From NCBI GenBank assembly GCA_016930695.1, contig JAFGGD010000023.1, forward strand, positions 1 to 64,000: a DNA stretch of 64,000 nt, in the 5' to 3' direction. A program made the translations under genes and the position numbers. Source of the DNA: Candidatus Eisenbacteria bacterium (lineage in GTDB: Bacteria > Orphanbacterota > Orphanbacteria > Orphanbacterales > Orphanbacteraceae). Numbering within the stretch: position 1 is the stretch's first letter; the number at the start of each line of letters is the position of its first letter. The notes below the pieces were generated by a model that saw only the letters and a list, made by a program, of their open reading frames with translations, did not search any database and was not told where the DNA came from. Below, piece by piece: positions 44,284 to 53,028 of this stretch.

Positions 44284-45654
44284 ATGAGAACCCCCCGCAA
44301 GTGGATCGCCATGCTTGCCATCCTCCCCATCCTCTTTCTCGCCTGCGGCGACGGCGACGACGACAATCCGTCCGGCACCGGCGACGTGATCGCGCCCTCG
44401 GCGGTGAGCGACCTGGTCGCGTCGGACGCGACGCGGACGTCGATCCAGCTCACCTGGACCTCCACCGGAGACGACACCACGAGCGGCACGGCGAGCTCCT
44501 ACGACATCCGTTACGCCGAGGCGACCATCACCGCCGCGAACTGGTCGAGCGCCACGCAGGCGACCGGCGAGCCGAATCCGGCCGCGGCGGGGACGCAGCA
44601 GACCCTCACCGTCACCGACCTCGAAGGTGGGACGGAGTACTTCTTCGCCATGAAGGCGGGCGACGAGGTGCCCAACTGGTCCGGTCTCTCCAACGTGGCG
44701 GTGGACACCACCCTTCCGAGCAGCCTGATCCTGGTGGCCTCCCGGGGGAGCCACTACGTGATCGTGAATCCCGCCACCGGCCAGGATTCGGTGGAGATCG
44801 AGCCGAACGTGAATTATACGGCCACGGCCTGGACCTTCGGCTACGGCTGCCGCAGGGTCTACTTCGATTGCCGGGTCGACGTGAGCGGCGCATCCGCGAT
44901 CTGGGGTTGCGACGCTTTCGACGGCGCGAACGTGGAGATGATCACCGACCATACGCGGATGGACGTGGGCGATCTGGACGGCTCGCCGACGGAGGAGAAG
45001 ATCGTCTTCCAGGCCACCGGCGTCGATCCCCACTATCCGGGAACCAACATTTTCGCGATCGACGAAGACGGCTCCGGCCTCACTCAGCTCACCACGAACG
45101 AGGAAATGCTCCAGGAGCCGAACGGCACCAACGTCCGCGTCAACTGGTCTTACATGCCCCTCTGGTCGGCGGACGGAACCAAGATCGCCTACTGGGCGAA
45201 CGTGACGGTCACCGATTTCGGAACCAACCCGCATTTCGATTGGATCGTGATGGACGCCGACGGGAGCAACAAGGAAATCGTCTTCGTACACTCCGGCGAC
45301 GCCCATTACCGGCGCGGCGGCTGGTCCCGGGACGGGGAGTTCCTCTTCATCAACCACGCCGACGGCTCGGCGCGCAAGATCCTCGCCCTGCACCTCGCCA
45401 CATTGAACGAGTCGAATATCACGGCGGGACTGGGGAGCACCCCCTACCCCGTCAATCTGATCGCCCCGTCTCCTCAGACGGACGAGATCGCCTTCGACCG
45501 CTTCTACCCGAGCGGCAGCCCGCTCTTCACGGCGGATTACTCGGCGGCCGGGACCGGTCTCTCCGTCTCGAATTTGGCGGAGCTCATCAACAACGTGACC
45601 GCCGGCCCCAGCTATAACGATCCCGACTGGGCCCCCTTCTATCCGGAGGACTGA
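44284..45654 (+). CDS. surface lipoprotein with Fn3-like domain and beta-propeller (paralogue 1)
   Basis: 456 residues. AAAGGAGC upstream of the ATG. Lipobox LFLAC followed by an acidic linker GDGDDDNP. A fibronectin-III-like domain (about 40-145: SAVSDLVASDATRTSIQLTW, YFFAMKAGDEVPNWSGLSN). The remainder has TolB/WD40-like repeats: DEDGSGLTQLTTN, LWSADGTKIAYWA, DADGSNKEIVFV, GWSRDGEFLFIN, APSPQTDEIAFD, ending DPDWAPFYPED. A surface binding protein is likely. Its nearest relative is the next gene. Confidence 0.75.
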   Translation: MRTPRKWIAMLAILPILFLACGDGDDDNPSGTGDVIAPSAVSDLVASDATRTSIQLTWTSTGDDTTSGTASSYDIRYAEATITAANWSSATQATGEPNPAAAGTQQTLTVTDLEGGTEYFFAMKAGDEVPNWSGLSNVAVDTTLPSSLILVASRGSHYVIVNPATGQDSVEIEPNVNYTATAWTFGYGCRRVYFDCRVDVSGASAIWGCDAFDGANVEMITDHTRMDVGDLDGSPTEEKIVFQATGVDPHYPGTNIFAIDEDGSGLTQLTTNEEMLQEPNGTNVRVNWSYMPLWSADGTKIAYWANVTVTDFGTNPHFDWIVMDADGSNKEIVFVHSGDAHYRRGGWSRDGEFLFINHADGSARKILALHLATLNESNITAGLGSTPYPVNLIAPSPQTDEIAFDRFYPSGSPLFTADYSAAGTGLSVSNLAELINNVTAGPSYNDPDWAPFYPED

Positions 45655-45683
45655 TCGGGCACACGATTCACGCGACATTCCAC

Positions 45684-45709
45684 GCCCCGTCCGGACCGCC
45701 GGGCGGGGC
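45684..45709 (+). terminator. hairpin after lipoprotein paralogue 1
   Basis: An 11-bp stem (GCCCCGTCCGG with CCGGGCGGGGC, one G-T pair) and an ACCG loop, followed by ATTCCTT. The same 26 bases recur at 47287-47312. Confidence 0.6.
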
Positions 45710-45884
45710 ATTCCTTCCTATATCGTACTCCTCGCGTCGATTCGGCTCCCGCGCCGATTTTTCTTGGTTTTTTCCCTCCATCGCCCGTAAAGTATCCGCA
45801 CGCTGAAAGGTTTGGGAGGTGTGTCGTCGTTCGGCGCGGTTCCCGAGCATCGTTGTTGATCACAAAACCCGAAAGGAGCCGCGA

Positions 45885-47258
45885 ATGAGACCCCCCCGCA
45901 AGTGGATCGCCATGCTTGCCGTCCTCCCCCTGTTCCTCCTCGCCTGCGACGACGGCGGCGACGACAACCCGTCCGGCACCGGCGACGTGATCGCGCCCTC
46001 GGCGGTGAGCACCCTGGTCGCGTCGGACGCCACGGAGAACAGCATCAAGCTCACCTGGACCGCCGTCGGCGACGACACCACGAGCGGCACGGCGAACTCC
46101 TACGACATCCGTTACGCCGAGGCGACCATCACCGCCGGCAACTGGTCGAACGCGACCGCCGCCAGCGGCGAGCCGAATCCGGCCGCGGCGGGCGTCCAGC
46201 AGACATTCACCGTCACCGGTCTTCGCGGCGGGACGGAGTACTTCTTCGCGATGAAGACCGCCGATGAAGAGCCGAACTGGTCCGACCTCTCCAACATCGC
46301 GGTGGACACCACCCTCCCGAGCAGCCTGATGCTGGTCGCCTCCTCGGGCGGCGAGTACGCCATCATCGATCCCGCCACCGGAAGGGACTCGGTGATCGTG
46401 GAGCCGAGCGGCGCCTATCACGAGAACGGGACTCTGTGGACCTTCGGTTACGGCTGCCGTCGCGTCTACTTCCGGGCCAAGGTCGATCAGAGCGGCGAAC
46501 AGGCGATCTGGGGATGCGACGCCTTCGACGGCCTGAACGTGGAGAAACTCACCGACCACGCGCGTCTCAACGTGGCGGCCCTGGACGGATCCCCGGCGGA
46601 GGAGAGAATCGTCTTCGAGGCGGCCGGCGTCGGCTCGTACTACCCCGGACGCAACATCTTCGTCGTCGACGAGGACGGCACCGGCCTCACCCAGCTCACC
46701 TACGAGGACGAGGCGTTGGAGGAGCCGGACGGCACGGACGTCACCATCGTGTGGTGTTATCAACCGGTCTGGTCGCCGGACGGAACGAAGATCGCCTTCT
46801 TCGCGCGGACGCTCACCACGAGCAAGGCGCTTCACTATGATTGGGTCGTGATGGACGCGGACGGAAGCGACAAGGAAGTGGTGAACGTCTTTGACGGATT
46901 CTCCGACGTCCGCCGCGGCGGCTGGTCCCACGACGGCGAGTTCCTCTTCGTCAATCAGCTGGACGGAGCGGACCGGAAGATCCGGGCCATTCACGTCGAC
47001 TCGAGGACCGTGACGGACATCACCTCCGTGCTGGGCACCTCCCCGCAACCGCTGAACTGGATCGCCCCGTCGCCCATGCACGACGAGATCGCCTTCGACC
47101 GCTTCATGCCGAGCGCCACGTCGCTCTACCGGGCGTCGTACACCGCCGCCGGCACCGGCCTGTCGGTTTCCACTCCGGTGGAAGTCGCCTCTTCGAGCCA
47201 GTACGGCGTCCTCTCCTACGACCAACCGGACTGGGCCCCCTTCTATCCGGAGGACTGA
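45885..47258 (+). CDS. surface lipoprotein with Fn3-like domain and beta-propeller (paralogue 2)
   Basis: 457 residues. The ribosome site and the first roughly 100 codons are nearly identical to paralogue 1 (44284), with lipobox LFLLAC. Same architecture: Fn3-like domain (about 40-145) and TolB-type repeats (DEDGTGLTQLTYE, VWSPDGTKIAFFA, GWSHDGEFLFVN, APSPMHDEIAFD), ending QPDWAPFYPED. A recent tandem duplication with later divergence of the propeller is the simplest reading. Confidence 0.75.
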   Translation: MRPPRKWIAMLAVLPLFLLACDDGGDDNPSGTGDVIAPSAVSTLVASDATENSIKLTWTAVGDDTTSGTANSYDIRYAEATITAGNWSNATAASGEPNPAAAGVQQTFTVTGLRGGTEYFFAMKTADEEPNWSDLSNIAVDTTLPSSLMLVASSGGEYAIIDPATGRDSVIVEPSGAYHENGTLWTFGYGCRRVYFRAKVDQSGEQAIWGCDAFDGLNVEKLTDHARLNVAALDGSPAEERIVFEAAGVGSYYPGRNIFVVDEDGTGLTQLTYEDEALEEPDGTDVTIVWCYQPVWSPDGTKIAFFARTLTTSKALHYDWVVMDADGSDKEVVNVFDGFSDVRRGGWSHDGEFLFVNQLDGADRKIRAIHVDSRTVTDITSVLGTSPQPLNWIAPSPMHDEIAFDRFMPSATSLYRASYTAAGTGLSVSTPVEVASSSQYGVLSYDQPDWAPFYPED

Positions 47259-47286
47259 TCCCGGATTCCGGCACTGACGCACCGAC

Positions 47287-47318
47287 GCCCCGTCCGGACC
47301 GCCGGGCGGGGCGTTTCT
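47287..47318 (+). terminator. intrinsic terminator after lipoprotein paralogue 2
   Basis: The same 11-bp stem and ACCG loop as at 45684-45709 (47287-47312), here followed by GTTTCTT. Confidence 0.7.
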
Positions 47319-47384
47319 TCGTCCCTCGAGAAAGGCCGCCCGAAAGACCGTCGTCCCGTTCTGGCGCGGCCGCCTCCGGGCTGC

Positions 47385-47390
47385 TACAAT
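47385..47390 (+). promoter_or_regulatory. TACAAT -10-like box ahead of sppA
   Basis: TACAAT matches five of six -10 positions, 141 bases before the start of sppA. The -35 region is not convincing. Confidence 0.3.
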
Positions 47391-47531
47391 CCCTGCGTCG
47401 CCGGAGGGTGAAACCGGTTCCGGCGCCGAAACGTATGAGAAATCAAGCGGCCGGCGATGCCCACCCGTCCCGCGCCCGGCTTCCGTCATGCCCACGAAAT
47501 ACGCGTAGTCCAACGCGCAAGGAGGCAAACC

Positions 47532-49310
47532 GTGAGATCCCGATCCCACCCCTTTCTCCGATCCTTTTTCGCATCCCTCCTCGCCTTCGCGGTGCTGATT
47601 CTGCTGCTGATCGGAATCGGCGCCGCCGCCCTCCACGGGGACGAGGAGAAGATCGAGGACGGCTCCTGGCTCGTCATCGATCTGTACGGCGAGATCACCG
47701 AGTACGACCCGCCCGGCGGATTGCTGGCGGAGATCGTCGGCGGTTCGCCCCGCACCCTTTCCCGGACGCTGGACAACCTGGACAAGGCGCGTTACGACGA
47801 TCGCGTCGCCGGCGTGATCCTGAAGCTCTCCGCCGCCAGCGGCGCCGGCACGGCGATGCTCGAGGAGATTCGCGGCGCGGTGCACCGTCTCCGCGACTCC
47901 GGCAAGCCGGTCTACGGATGGGCGGACTCGATGGACCGGCGCACCTTCTACCTCGCCTCCGCCTGCGACTCCATCTTCATCCCGCCGCCGGCGTACATCC
48001 AGTTCACCGGGATGGCGATGATGTCGACGCACGTGAAGAAGACCCTCGACAAGATCGGCGTGAAACCGAACGTTCACAAGATCAAGGATTACAAGAGCGC
48101 CGCCGAGCTGGTCACCCGCGAAAAACTCTCCGAACCGGCGATGGAGAACCGACGCTGGCTGATGGACGAGCAGTGGGCGATGTTCATGGACGCGATCCGC
48201 GAAGACCGCGGCATGAGCGAGGAAGAGGCGACGGCGCTGATGGAGCACGCCCTCTTCACCTCCGAGGAAGCGGTCGAGGGAGGCCTCGCCGACCGAATCG
48301 CCTACTGGGACGAGCTGATCGATTCGATCGAGGGAGAGGACGGCGGCGCGGAGGAGGAGAGTGACGACGACGACGATGATCTCCCCCTCGTCGATGAGGG
48401 GCGCTACGGCGACGTCACCTGGAAGGATCTGGATCGCGAGGGGAAGAAGACGATCGCCGTCGTTCACGCCGAGGGGACCATCGCCGGCCGGAAGAGCAAG
48501 GTGGATCCCATGTTGGGAATCCTCATGGGACACGAGTCGGTCGCCGAGGACCTGCGGGCGGCGCGCGAGGACGACGACGTGGCGGCGATCGTCTTTCGCG
48601 TGAACAGCGGCGGCGGATCGTCGCTCACCTCCGATCTGATCGCCCGGGCGGTGGAGATCGCCTCCGCCGAGAAACCGGTGGTGGTGAGCATGGTCGACGT
48701 GGCCGCTTCGGGCGGCTACTACATCGCCTACCGCGGGACGCGGGTCATCGCCGACCCCACGACGATCACCGGCTCCATAGGCTCCATCAGCGCCAAGATG
48801 AACATCAGCGGCCTCCACGAAAAGCTCGGCTTCACCCACGACACGTTGGAGAAGGGGCCGATGGGACTCATCTGGTCGAGTCAGCGCGACTTCACCGACG
48901 AGGAGTGGGAACGCTTCACCGAGAACCATTGGGAAGGCTTCAACATGTGGCTCCGCGACGTGGCGGAGAAACGCGGCATGACCTTCGAGGAGGCGGAAAA
49001 GCTCGCCCACGGCCGCGTCTGGACGGGCAGGCAGGCCCTCGCCAACGGGTTGATCGACGGGATCGGCGGCATGGACCGCGCCGTCGCCCTCGCCCGGGAT
49101 CTCGCCGAGATTCCCGAGGACGAGATGGTGAACGTGACCCATTTCCCGAAGGAAAAGGGACTCGTGGAATCGATCATGAGCGGCGAACTCGACTTTTCCT
49201 ATCTGGCGCGGGTCGCCCTCTATCACTTCATCCGCGACGATCTGACCGCGACATGGAAACTGCTGACCGACGGCGGCGCCCTTCTCTACGAGGAGACGGC
49301 GATCCGCTGA
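47532..49310 (+). CDS. sppA: signal peptide peptidase SppA (long form)
   Basis: 592 residues. Start GTG 47532 with AAGGAGG six bases upstream; it is followed by a membrane anchor (FASLLAFAVLILLLIGIG). Two tandem ClpP-fold halves as in the E. coli long form: catalytic Lys188 in DYKSAAE and Ser393 in AASGGYYIA, with GSIGSISAKMN and VWTGRQALANGLID in the second half. It cleaves leftover signal peptides in the membrane. An acidic DDDDDD insert near residue 275 is unusual. Confidence 0.92.
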   Translation: MRSRSHPFLRSFFASLLAFAVLILLLIGIGAAALHGDEEKIEDGSWLVIDLYGEITEYDPPGGLLAEIVGGSPRTLSRTLDNLDKARYDDRVAGVILKLSAASGAGTAMLEEIRGAVHRLRDSGKPVYGWADSMDRRTFYLASACDSIFIPPPAYIQFTGMAMMSTHVKKTLDKIGVKPNVHKIKDYKSAAELVTREKLSEPAMENRRWLMDEQWAMFMDAIREDRGMSEEEATALMEHALFTSEEAVEGGLADRIAYWDELIDSIEGEDGGAEEESDDDDDDLPLVDEGRYGDVTWKDLDREGKKTIAVVHAEGTIAGRKSKVDPMLGILMGHESVAEDLRAAREDDDVAAIVFRVNSGGGSSLTSDLIARAVEIASAEKPVVVSMVDVAASGGYYIAYRGTRVIADPTTITGSIGSISAKMNISGLHEKLGFTHDTLEKGPMGLIWSSQRDFTDEEWERFTENHWEGFNMWLRDVAEKRGMTFEEAEKLAHGRVWTGRQALANGLIDGIGGMDRAVALARDLAEIPEDEMVNVTHFPKEKGLVESIMSGELDFSYLARVALYHFIRDDLTATWKLLTDGGALLYEETAIR

Positions 49311-49433
49311 CCCCGAGCGCGGCGGTCCGGGGCGTTTTCGATGAGCCCCGGGCCGCCCGCCCTGTCCTCGCAACTCAAAACCGCCAAACGAGTTGCGGGG
49401 CGCGCACGGCGCCCTCCCCCCTGCCGCCGGGGA

Positions 49434-49463
49434 TTGCCTAACCATCGTTACCCGGTGTACACT
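49434..49463 (+). promoter_or_regulatory. possible promoter for the flavin dehydrogenase pair
   Basis: TTGCCT (49434-49439), an 18-base spacer and TACACT (49458-49463), with about 48 bases of leader to the TTG start. Confidence 0.35.
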
Positions 49464-49510
49464 CGTGGATCGCGTCCCCGGTTGGCTTCATCCTCGAGGA
49501 GTGTGACGAC

Positions 49511-51595
49511 TTGACGCCGGAAAGCGACAGCGGACGAATCACCCGGCATCCCGTCTTCGATCCGGCCGGCGGCCGGACGGTTCGTTTTACCTTCAACGGC
49601 CGAGACCTGAAAGGCCGCGAGGGAGAGGCGGTCTCCTCCGCCCTCTTCGCCGGCGGCGTCCGGGTCTTCGGACATCACCACAAGGACGGCGGGGCGCAGG
49701 GGATCTACTGCGCCAACGGCCAGTGCGCCCAGTGCACGCTCATCATCGACGGCGTCCCCCTGAAAAGCTGCGTCACGCCTCTCCGCGAGGGGATGGACGT
49801 GCGGAGCCTGGAGGGACTCCCCGAGCTGCTCGAGGTTCCGCCCCCCGGCGTGGATCCGCCGGAGAGGATCGAGACGGACGTGCTGATCCTCGGCGCCGGC
49901 CCCTCGGGGATGGCGGCGGCGATCGAGCTGGGGAAGGTCGGTGTCCGAACGATCCTGGCGGACGACAAGGATCGCCTCGGCGGCAAGCTGGTGCTTCAGA
50001 CCCATAAGTTCTTCGGCTCCGTCGAGGACTGCCACGCCGGAACGCGGGGGACCGAGATCGCCCGCATCCTGGAAAGGGAGATCGCGGAACTCCCGGACGT
50101 CGACGTGTGGCTCCAATCGATCGCCCTCGGCGTGTACAGCGACCGGACGATCGGGATCCGGCGCTCCGACGGCTACAAGATCGTAGCGCCGAAGACGCTC
50201 CTCGTTTCCGCCGGCGCGCGGGAGAAGTCGATCGTCTTCCCCGGCTGCGACCTCCCCGGCGTCTACGGCGCGGGCGCCTTCCAGACGCTGGTCAACCGGG
50301 ACGCCGTCCGCTCGTCGGACCGGATCTTCGTGCTCGGCGGCGGGAACGTGGGGCTGATCGCCGCCTATCACGCATTGCAGGCGGACATGACCGTGGTCGG
50401 CTTGGCGGAGGCGCTGGAAACCTGCGGCGGGTACTACGTGCACGCCGACAAGATCCGCCGGCTCGGCGTGCCGATCTACACACGCCACACGGTGATCGCC
50501 GCCCACGGGAGCGAGGGCCTGGAGGCGGTGACCGTCGCCGCCGTGGACGAGGCGTTCCGCCCGATCCCGGGAACGGAAAAGACCTACCGCGTCGACACGC
50601 TCCTCATCGCCGTCGGCCTCGATCCGGTGAACGAGTTCCACGAAAAGGCGCTGGCCTTCGGCGTCGATTCGCGCCTCGCCGGCGACGCCGAGGAGATCGC
50701 CGAAGCGAGCGCCGCCATGTTCTCCGGCAAGATTCGGGGCATCGAGATCGCCCGCGACCTGGGCGCCACGGACCGGGCGATCCCGGAAGAGTGGAGCGTC
50801 AAGGCGGAGGTGCTGAAGAGCCCCGGCGGAGCGGTTCATCCTTATGAGGAAGAAACGCGCCGCGAGGGGATCTACCCGATCCTCCACTGCACGCAGGAGA
50901 TCCCCTGCAACCCCTGCATGACCGTCTGTCCGAACAACCTGATCCACACCGAAGACCACCCGATCCTCGGCATGCCCGAATTCGACGGCGACTGCACCGG
51001 CTGCATGAAGTGCGTCACCATCTGCCCCGGCCTGGCGGTCACGCTGGTGGACCGCCGCAAGGACCCGGAGAGCCCCGTCGTGATCGTCCCCTTCGAGCTG
51101 GGCGCGTGGCGCGTCGCCGAGGGGGAGGAGATCGCCGTGGTCGATCACGCCGGCGAAGCGCTCGGGCGGGGGCGGCTCCTCAAGATCCTCCGGCCCAAGT
51201 CGACGCCGGGGACGCTCCTTCTCCGAATCGAGGCGCCCGCGGCGATCGCCAACCGGATCGCGGGGGTGCGCGTGCAGTCACCGGAGGAGACGTCGCCGGA
51301 GCCGGAGCCGTGGGAGAGTCTTCTCGCGGACGACGCGATCCTCTGTCGCTGCGAGCGGGTAACCGTCGGTGAGATCCGCTCCCTCCTTCGGGGGGGCGTG
51401 CGCGACATGAACGAGATCAAGGCGCTCACCCGCTGCGGCTACGGCGCCTGCGGCGGGAAGACCTGCCGTCCGCTCCTGGCGCGTCTCTGCCGCGAGGAGG
51501 GAATCCCCGACGAGGAGATCACCCCCTTTACCGACAGGCCGCTCTTCGCGGAAACGCCCCTCGGATGGTTTTCGGGCGGGAGGTCGGACCGATGA
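49511..51595 (+). CDS. fused HcnA-HcnB-like FAD/iron-sulfur dehydrogenase subunit
   Basis: 694 residues from TTG 49511 (GAGGAG nine bases upstream). Domains in order: a plant-type 2Fe-2S module (YCANGQCAQC, then KSC, about 1-105), an FAD/NAD(P) Rossmann pair (GAGPSGMAAAIELG; GGGNVGLIAAYHALQ, about 120-450), a two-cluster 4Fe-4S module (CNPCMTVCP and CTGCMKCVTICP, about 455-510), and a Fer2_BFD-type cluster module (ILCRCE, then TRCGYGACGG, about 610-660). HcnA and HcnB of cyanide synthase, opine oxidases and dye-linked proline dehydrogenases have these pieces on separate chains. Substrate open. Confidence 0.8.
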   Translation: MTPESDSGRITRHPVFDPAGGRTVRFTFNGRDLKGREGEAVSSALFAGGVRVFGHHHKDGGAQGIYCANGQCAQCTLIIDGVPLKSCVTPLREGMDVRSLEGLPELLEVPPPGVDPPERIETDVLILGAGPSGMAAAIELGKVGVRTILADDKDRLGGKLVLQTHKFFGSVEDCHAGTRGTEIARILEREIAELPDVDVWLQSIALGVYSDRTIGIRRSDGYKIVAPKTLLVSAGAREKSIVFPGCDLPGVYGAGAFQTLVNRDAVRSSDRIFVLGGGNVGLIAAYHALQADMTVVGLAEALETCGGYYVHADKIRRLGVPIYTRHTVIAAHGSEGLEAVTVAAVDEAFRPIPGTEKTYRVDTLLIAVGLDPVNEFHEKALAFGVDSRLAGDAEEIAEASAAMFSGKIRGIEIARDLGATDRAIPEEWSVKAEVLKSPGGAVHPYEEETRREGIYPILHCTQEIPCNPCMTVCPNNLIHTEDHPILGMPEFDGDCTGCMKCVTICPGLAVTLVDRRKDPESPVVIVPFELGAWRVAEGEEIAVVDHAGEALGRGRLLKILRPKSTPGTLLLRIEAPAAIANRIAGVRVQSPEETSPEPEPWESLLADDAILCRCERVTVGEIRSLLRGGVRDMNEIKALTRCGYGACGGKTCRPLLARLCREEGIPDEEITPFTDRPLFAETPLGWFSGGRSDR

Positions 51596-52746
51596 GCGGG
51601 CGCGCCTGGGACGTCGTCGTGATCGGCGCGGGGAGCGTGGGCGTCCCTCTCGCCATGAGCCTCGCCGAAAGGAAGATCCGCGTTCTCTGCATCGACGAGC
51701 ACGCCTCCGCCGGCCAGGGAAACAACAAATGCGCCATCGGCGGCATACGGGCCACCCATAGCGAGCCGGCGAAGGTCGCCCTCTGCCTGCACTCTCTCGA
51801 GACCTTCCGCGCCTGGAAGGAACGACACGGCGAAGAGATCGGCTGGCGCGAAGGGGGCTACGCCTACGTCGCCTACGACGAAACGATCGCGGCGCTTCTC
51901 CGGGGAATGATCCCCAAACAGCAGGCGGCGGGACTGAACATCCGCTGGATCGAGGCGGAGGAAATGCGGCGGCTGATTCCGGGGATCAACGGGGAAGGGC
52001 TTCTCGGCGGCACCCACTCGCCGGAGGACGGGAGCGCCCATCCGGTGCGGAGCGGCTACGCCTTTCACCGGCGGGCGGTCCGGCTGGGCGCGGTCTTTCG
52101 CTTTCGGGAGAAGGTGAGCGGGCTCCGGATCGAAGGGGGGCGCGTAAAGGCGGTGACGACGAACCGGGGGAGCTACGCCTGCGGGGCCGTGGTCAACTGC
52201 GCCGGCTCCTTCGCGAAAGAGGTGGGCGCGATGGCCGGCGTTCGTCTTCCCGTCACGCCGGACTGTCACGAGTCGGGGATCACCGAGCCGGTGAAACGTT
52301 TCTTCGACCCGATGGTGGTGGACATCCGCAAAGCGCCCGGTTCCGCCAACTACTACTTCTACCAACACGACACCGGCCAGATCGTCTTCTGCATGACCCC
52401 CGACCCGCCCATCCTCGGCACGAGCGTCGACGAGACGAGCGAGTTCCTGCCGCTGGTGGCGCCGCGCATGGTCGATCTTCTACCGCGCCTCGCCAACCTG
52501 AAGGTCCGCCGCGTCTGGCGGGGGAATTATCCGCAGACGCCGGACGGTTCCCCCATCGTCGGGCGGCTCGGCCCGGAGAACCACTGGGCGGCGGTCGGCA
52601 TGTGCGGCCAGGGTTTCATGCTCGGCCCGGGCGTGGGGGATCTGGTCGCCCGCGCCCTCGCCGGAGAATCGAACGAGAGCGACGGCGAGGTGCTCCACGC
52701 CCTCCGGCCGGACCGCCCCTTCAGCTCCGAAGAGGCCCTGAAGTAA
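51592..52746 (+). CDS. DAO-family FAD oxidoreductase (HcnC / sarcosine oxidase beta-like)
   Basis: 384 residues. GGGAGG eight bases upstream; its ATG overlaps the previous TGA (ATGA). VIGAGSVGVPLAMSLAE near the start is the FAD site; NKCAIGGIRATHSEPAK, EDGSAHPVRSGYAF and GQGFMLGPGVGDLVARALAG are typical of amine/amino-acid oxidases of the HcnC and proline-dehydrogenase-beta group. With the preceding subunit it should form a membrane-linked dehydrogenase for an amino acid or secondary amine. Confidence 0.82.
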   Translation: MSGRAWDVVVIGAGSVGVPLAMSLAERKIRVLCIDEHASAGQGNNKCAIGGIRATHSEPAKVALCLHSLETFRAWKERHGEEIGWREGGYAYVAYDETIAALLRGMIPKQQAAGLNIRWIEAEEMRRLIPGINGEGLLGGTHSPEDGSAHPVRSGYAFHRRAVRLGAVFRFREKVSGLRIEGGRVKAVTTNRGSYACGAVVNCAGSFAKEVGAMAGVRLPVTPDCHESGITEPVKRFFDPMVVDIRKAPGSANYYFYQHDTGQIVFCMTPDPPILGTSVDETSEFLPLVAPRMVDLLPRLANLKVRRVWRGNYPQTPDGSPIVGRLGPENHWAAVGMCGQGFMLGPGVGDLVARALAGESNESDGEVLHALRPDRPFSSEEALK

Positions 52747-53028
52747 AGGGAAAGGGGGCCTTGACGGATTCGGTCCCATGGGGCGACAATAAGAGGTCCT
52801 CGGCGTGATACCCCGGTTCCCGGCACGGTCCGCTGTGAGCCCCGGCGAGTGAATCGCACGACCCAAAAGGGGCCGCATCCCCAGTAACGCCAAGACGTTA
52901 GGATAATACGAGGGGAAAGAGCGGGAAGAGAATCACGTCTCGGTCTCGGGGTCCGACCCACGGAACCGATAATCCGAATAAGAGGCGGACTGGTCACCTC
53001 ATTCCGACAGGACACAGGAGATAGGAAC
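52747..53028 (+). other. 282-bp leader with an upstream promoter candidate
   Basis: TTGACG (52761-52766), an 18-base spacer and GACAAT (52785-52790) form a candidate promoter, leaving about 230 untranslated bases before the acyl-CoA synthetase. Local hairpins (for example GGGT-CCG-ACCC) are visible, but no known riboswitch core was recognised. Confidence 0.4.

Noticed and set aside
52790-53028. Known riboswitch (cobalamin, TPP, SAM, ZTP, c-di-GMP) before the acyl-CoA synthetase
   Set aside because: Conserved core boxes of these classes are not present by eye.
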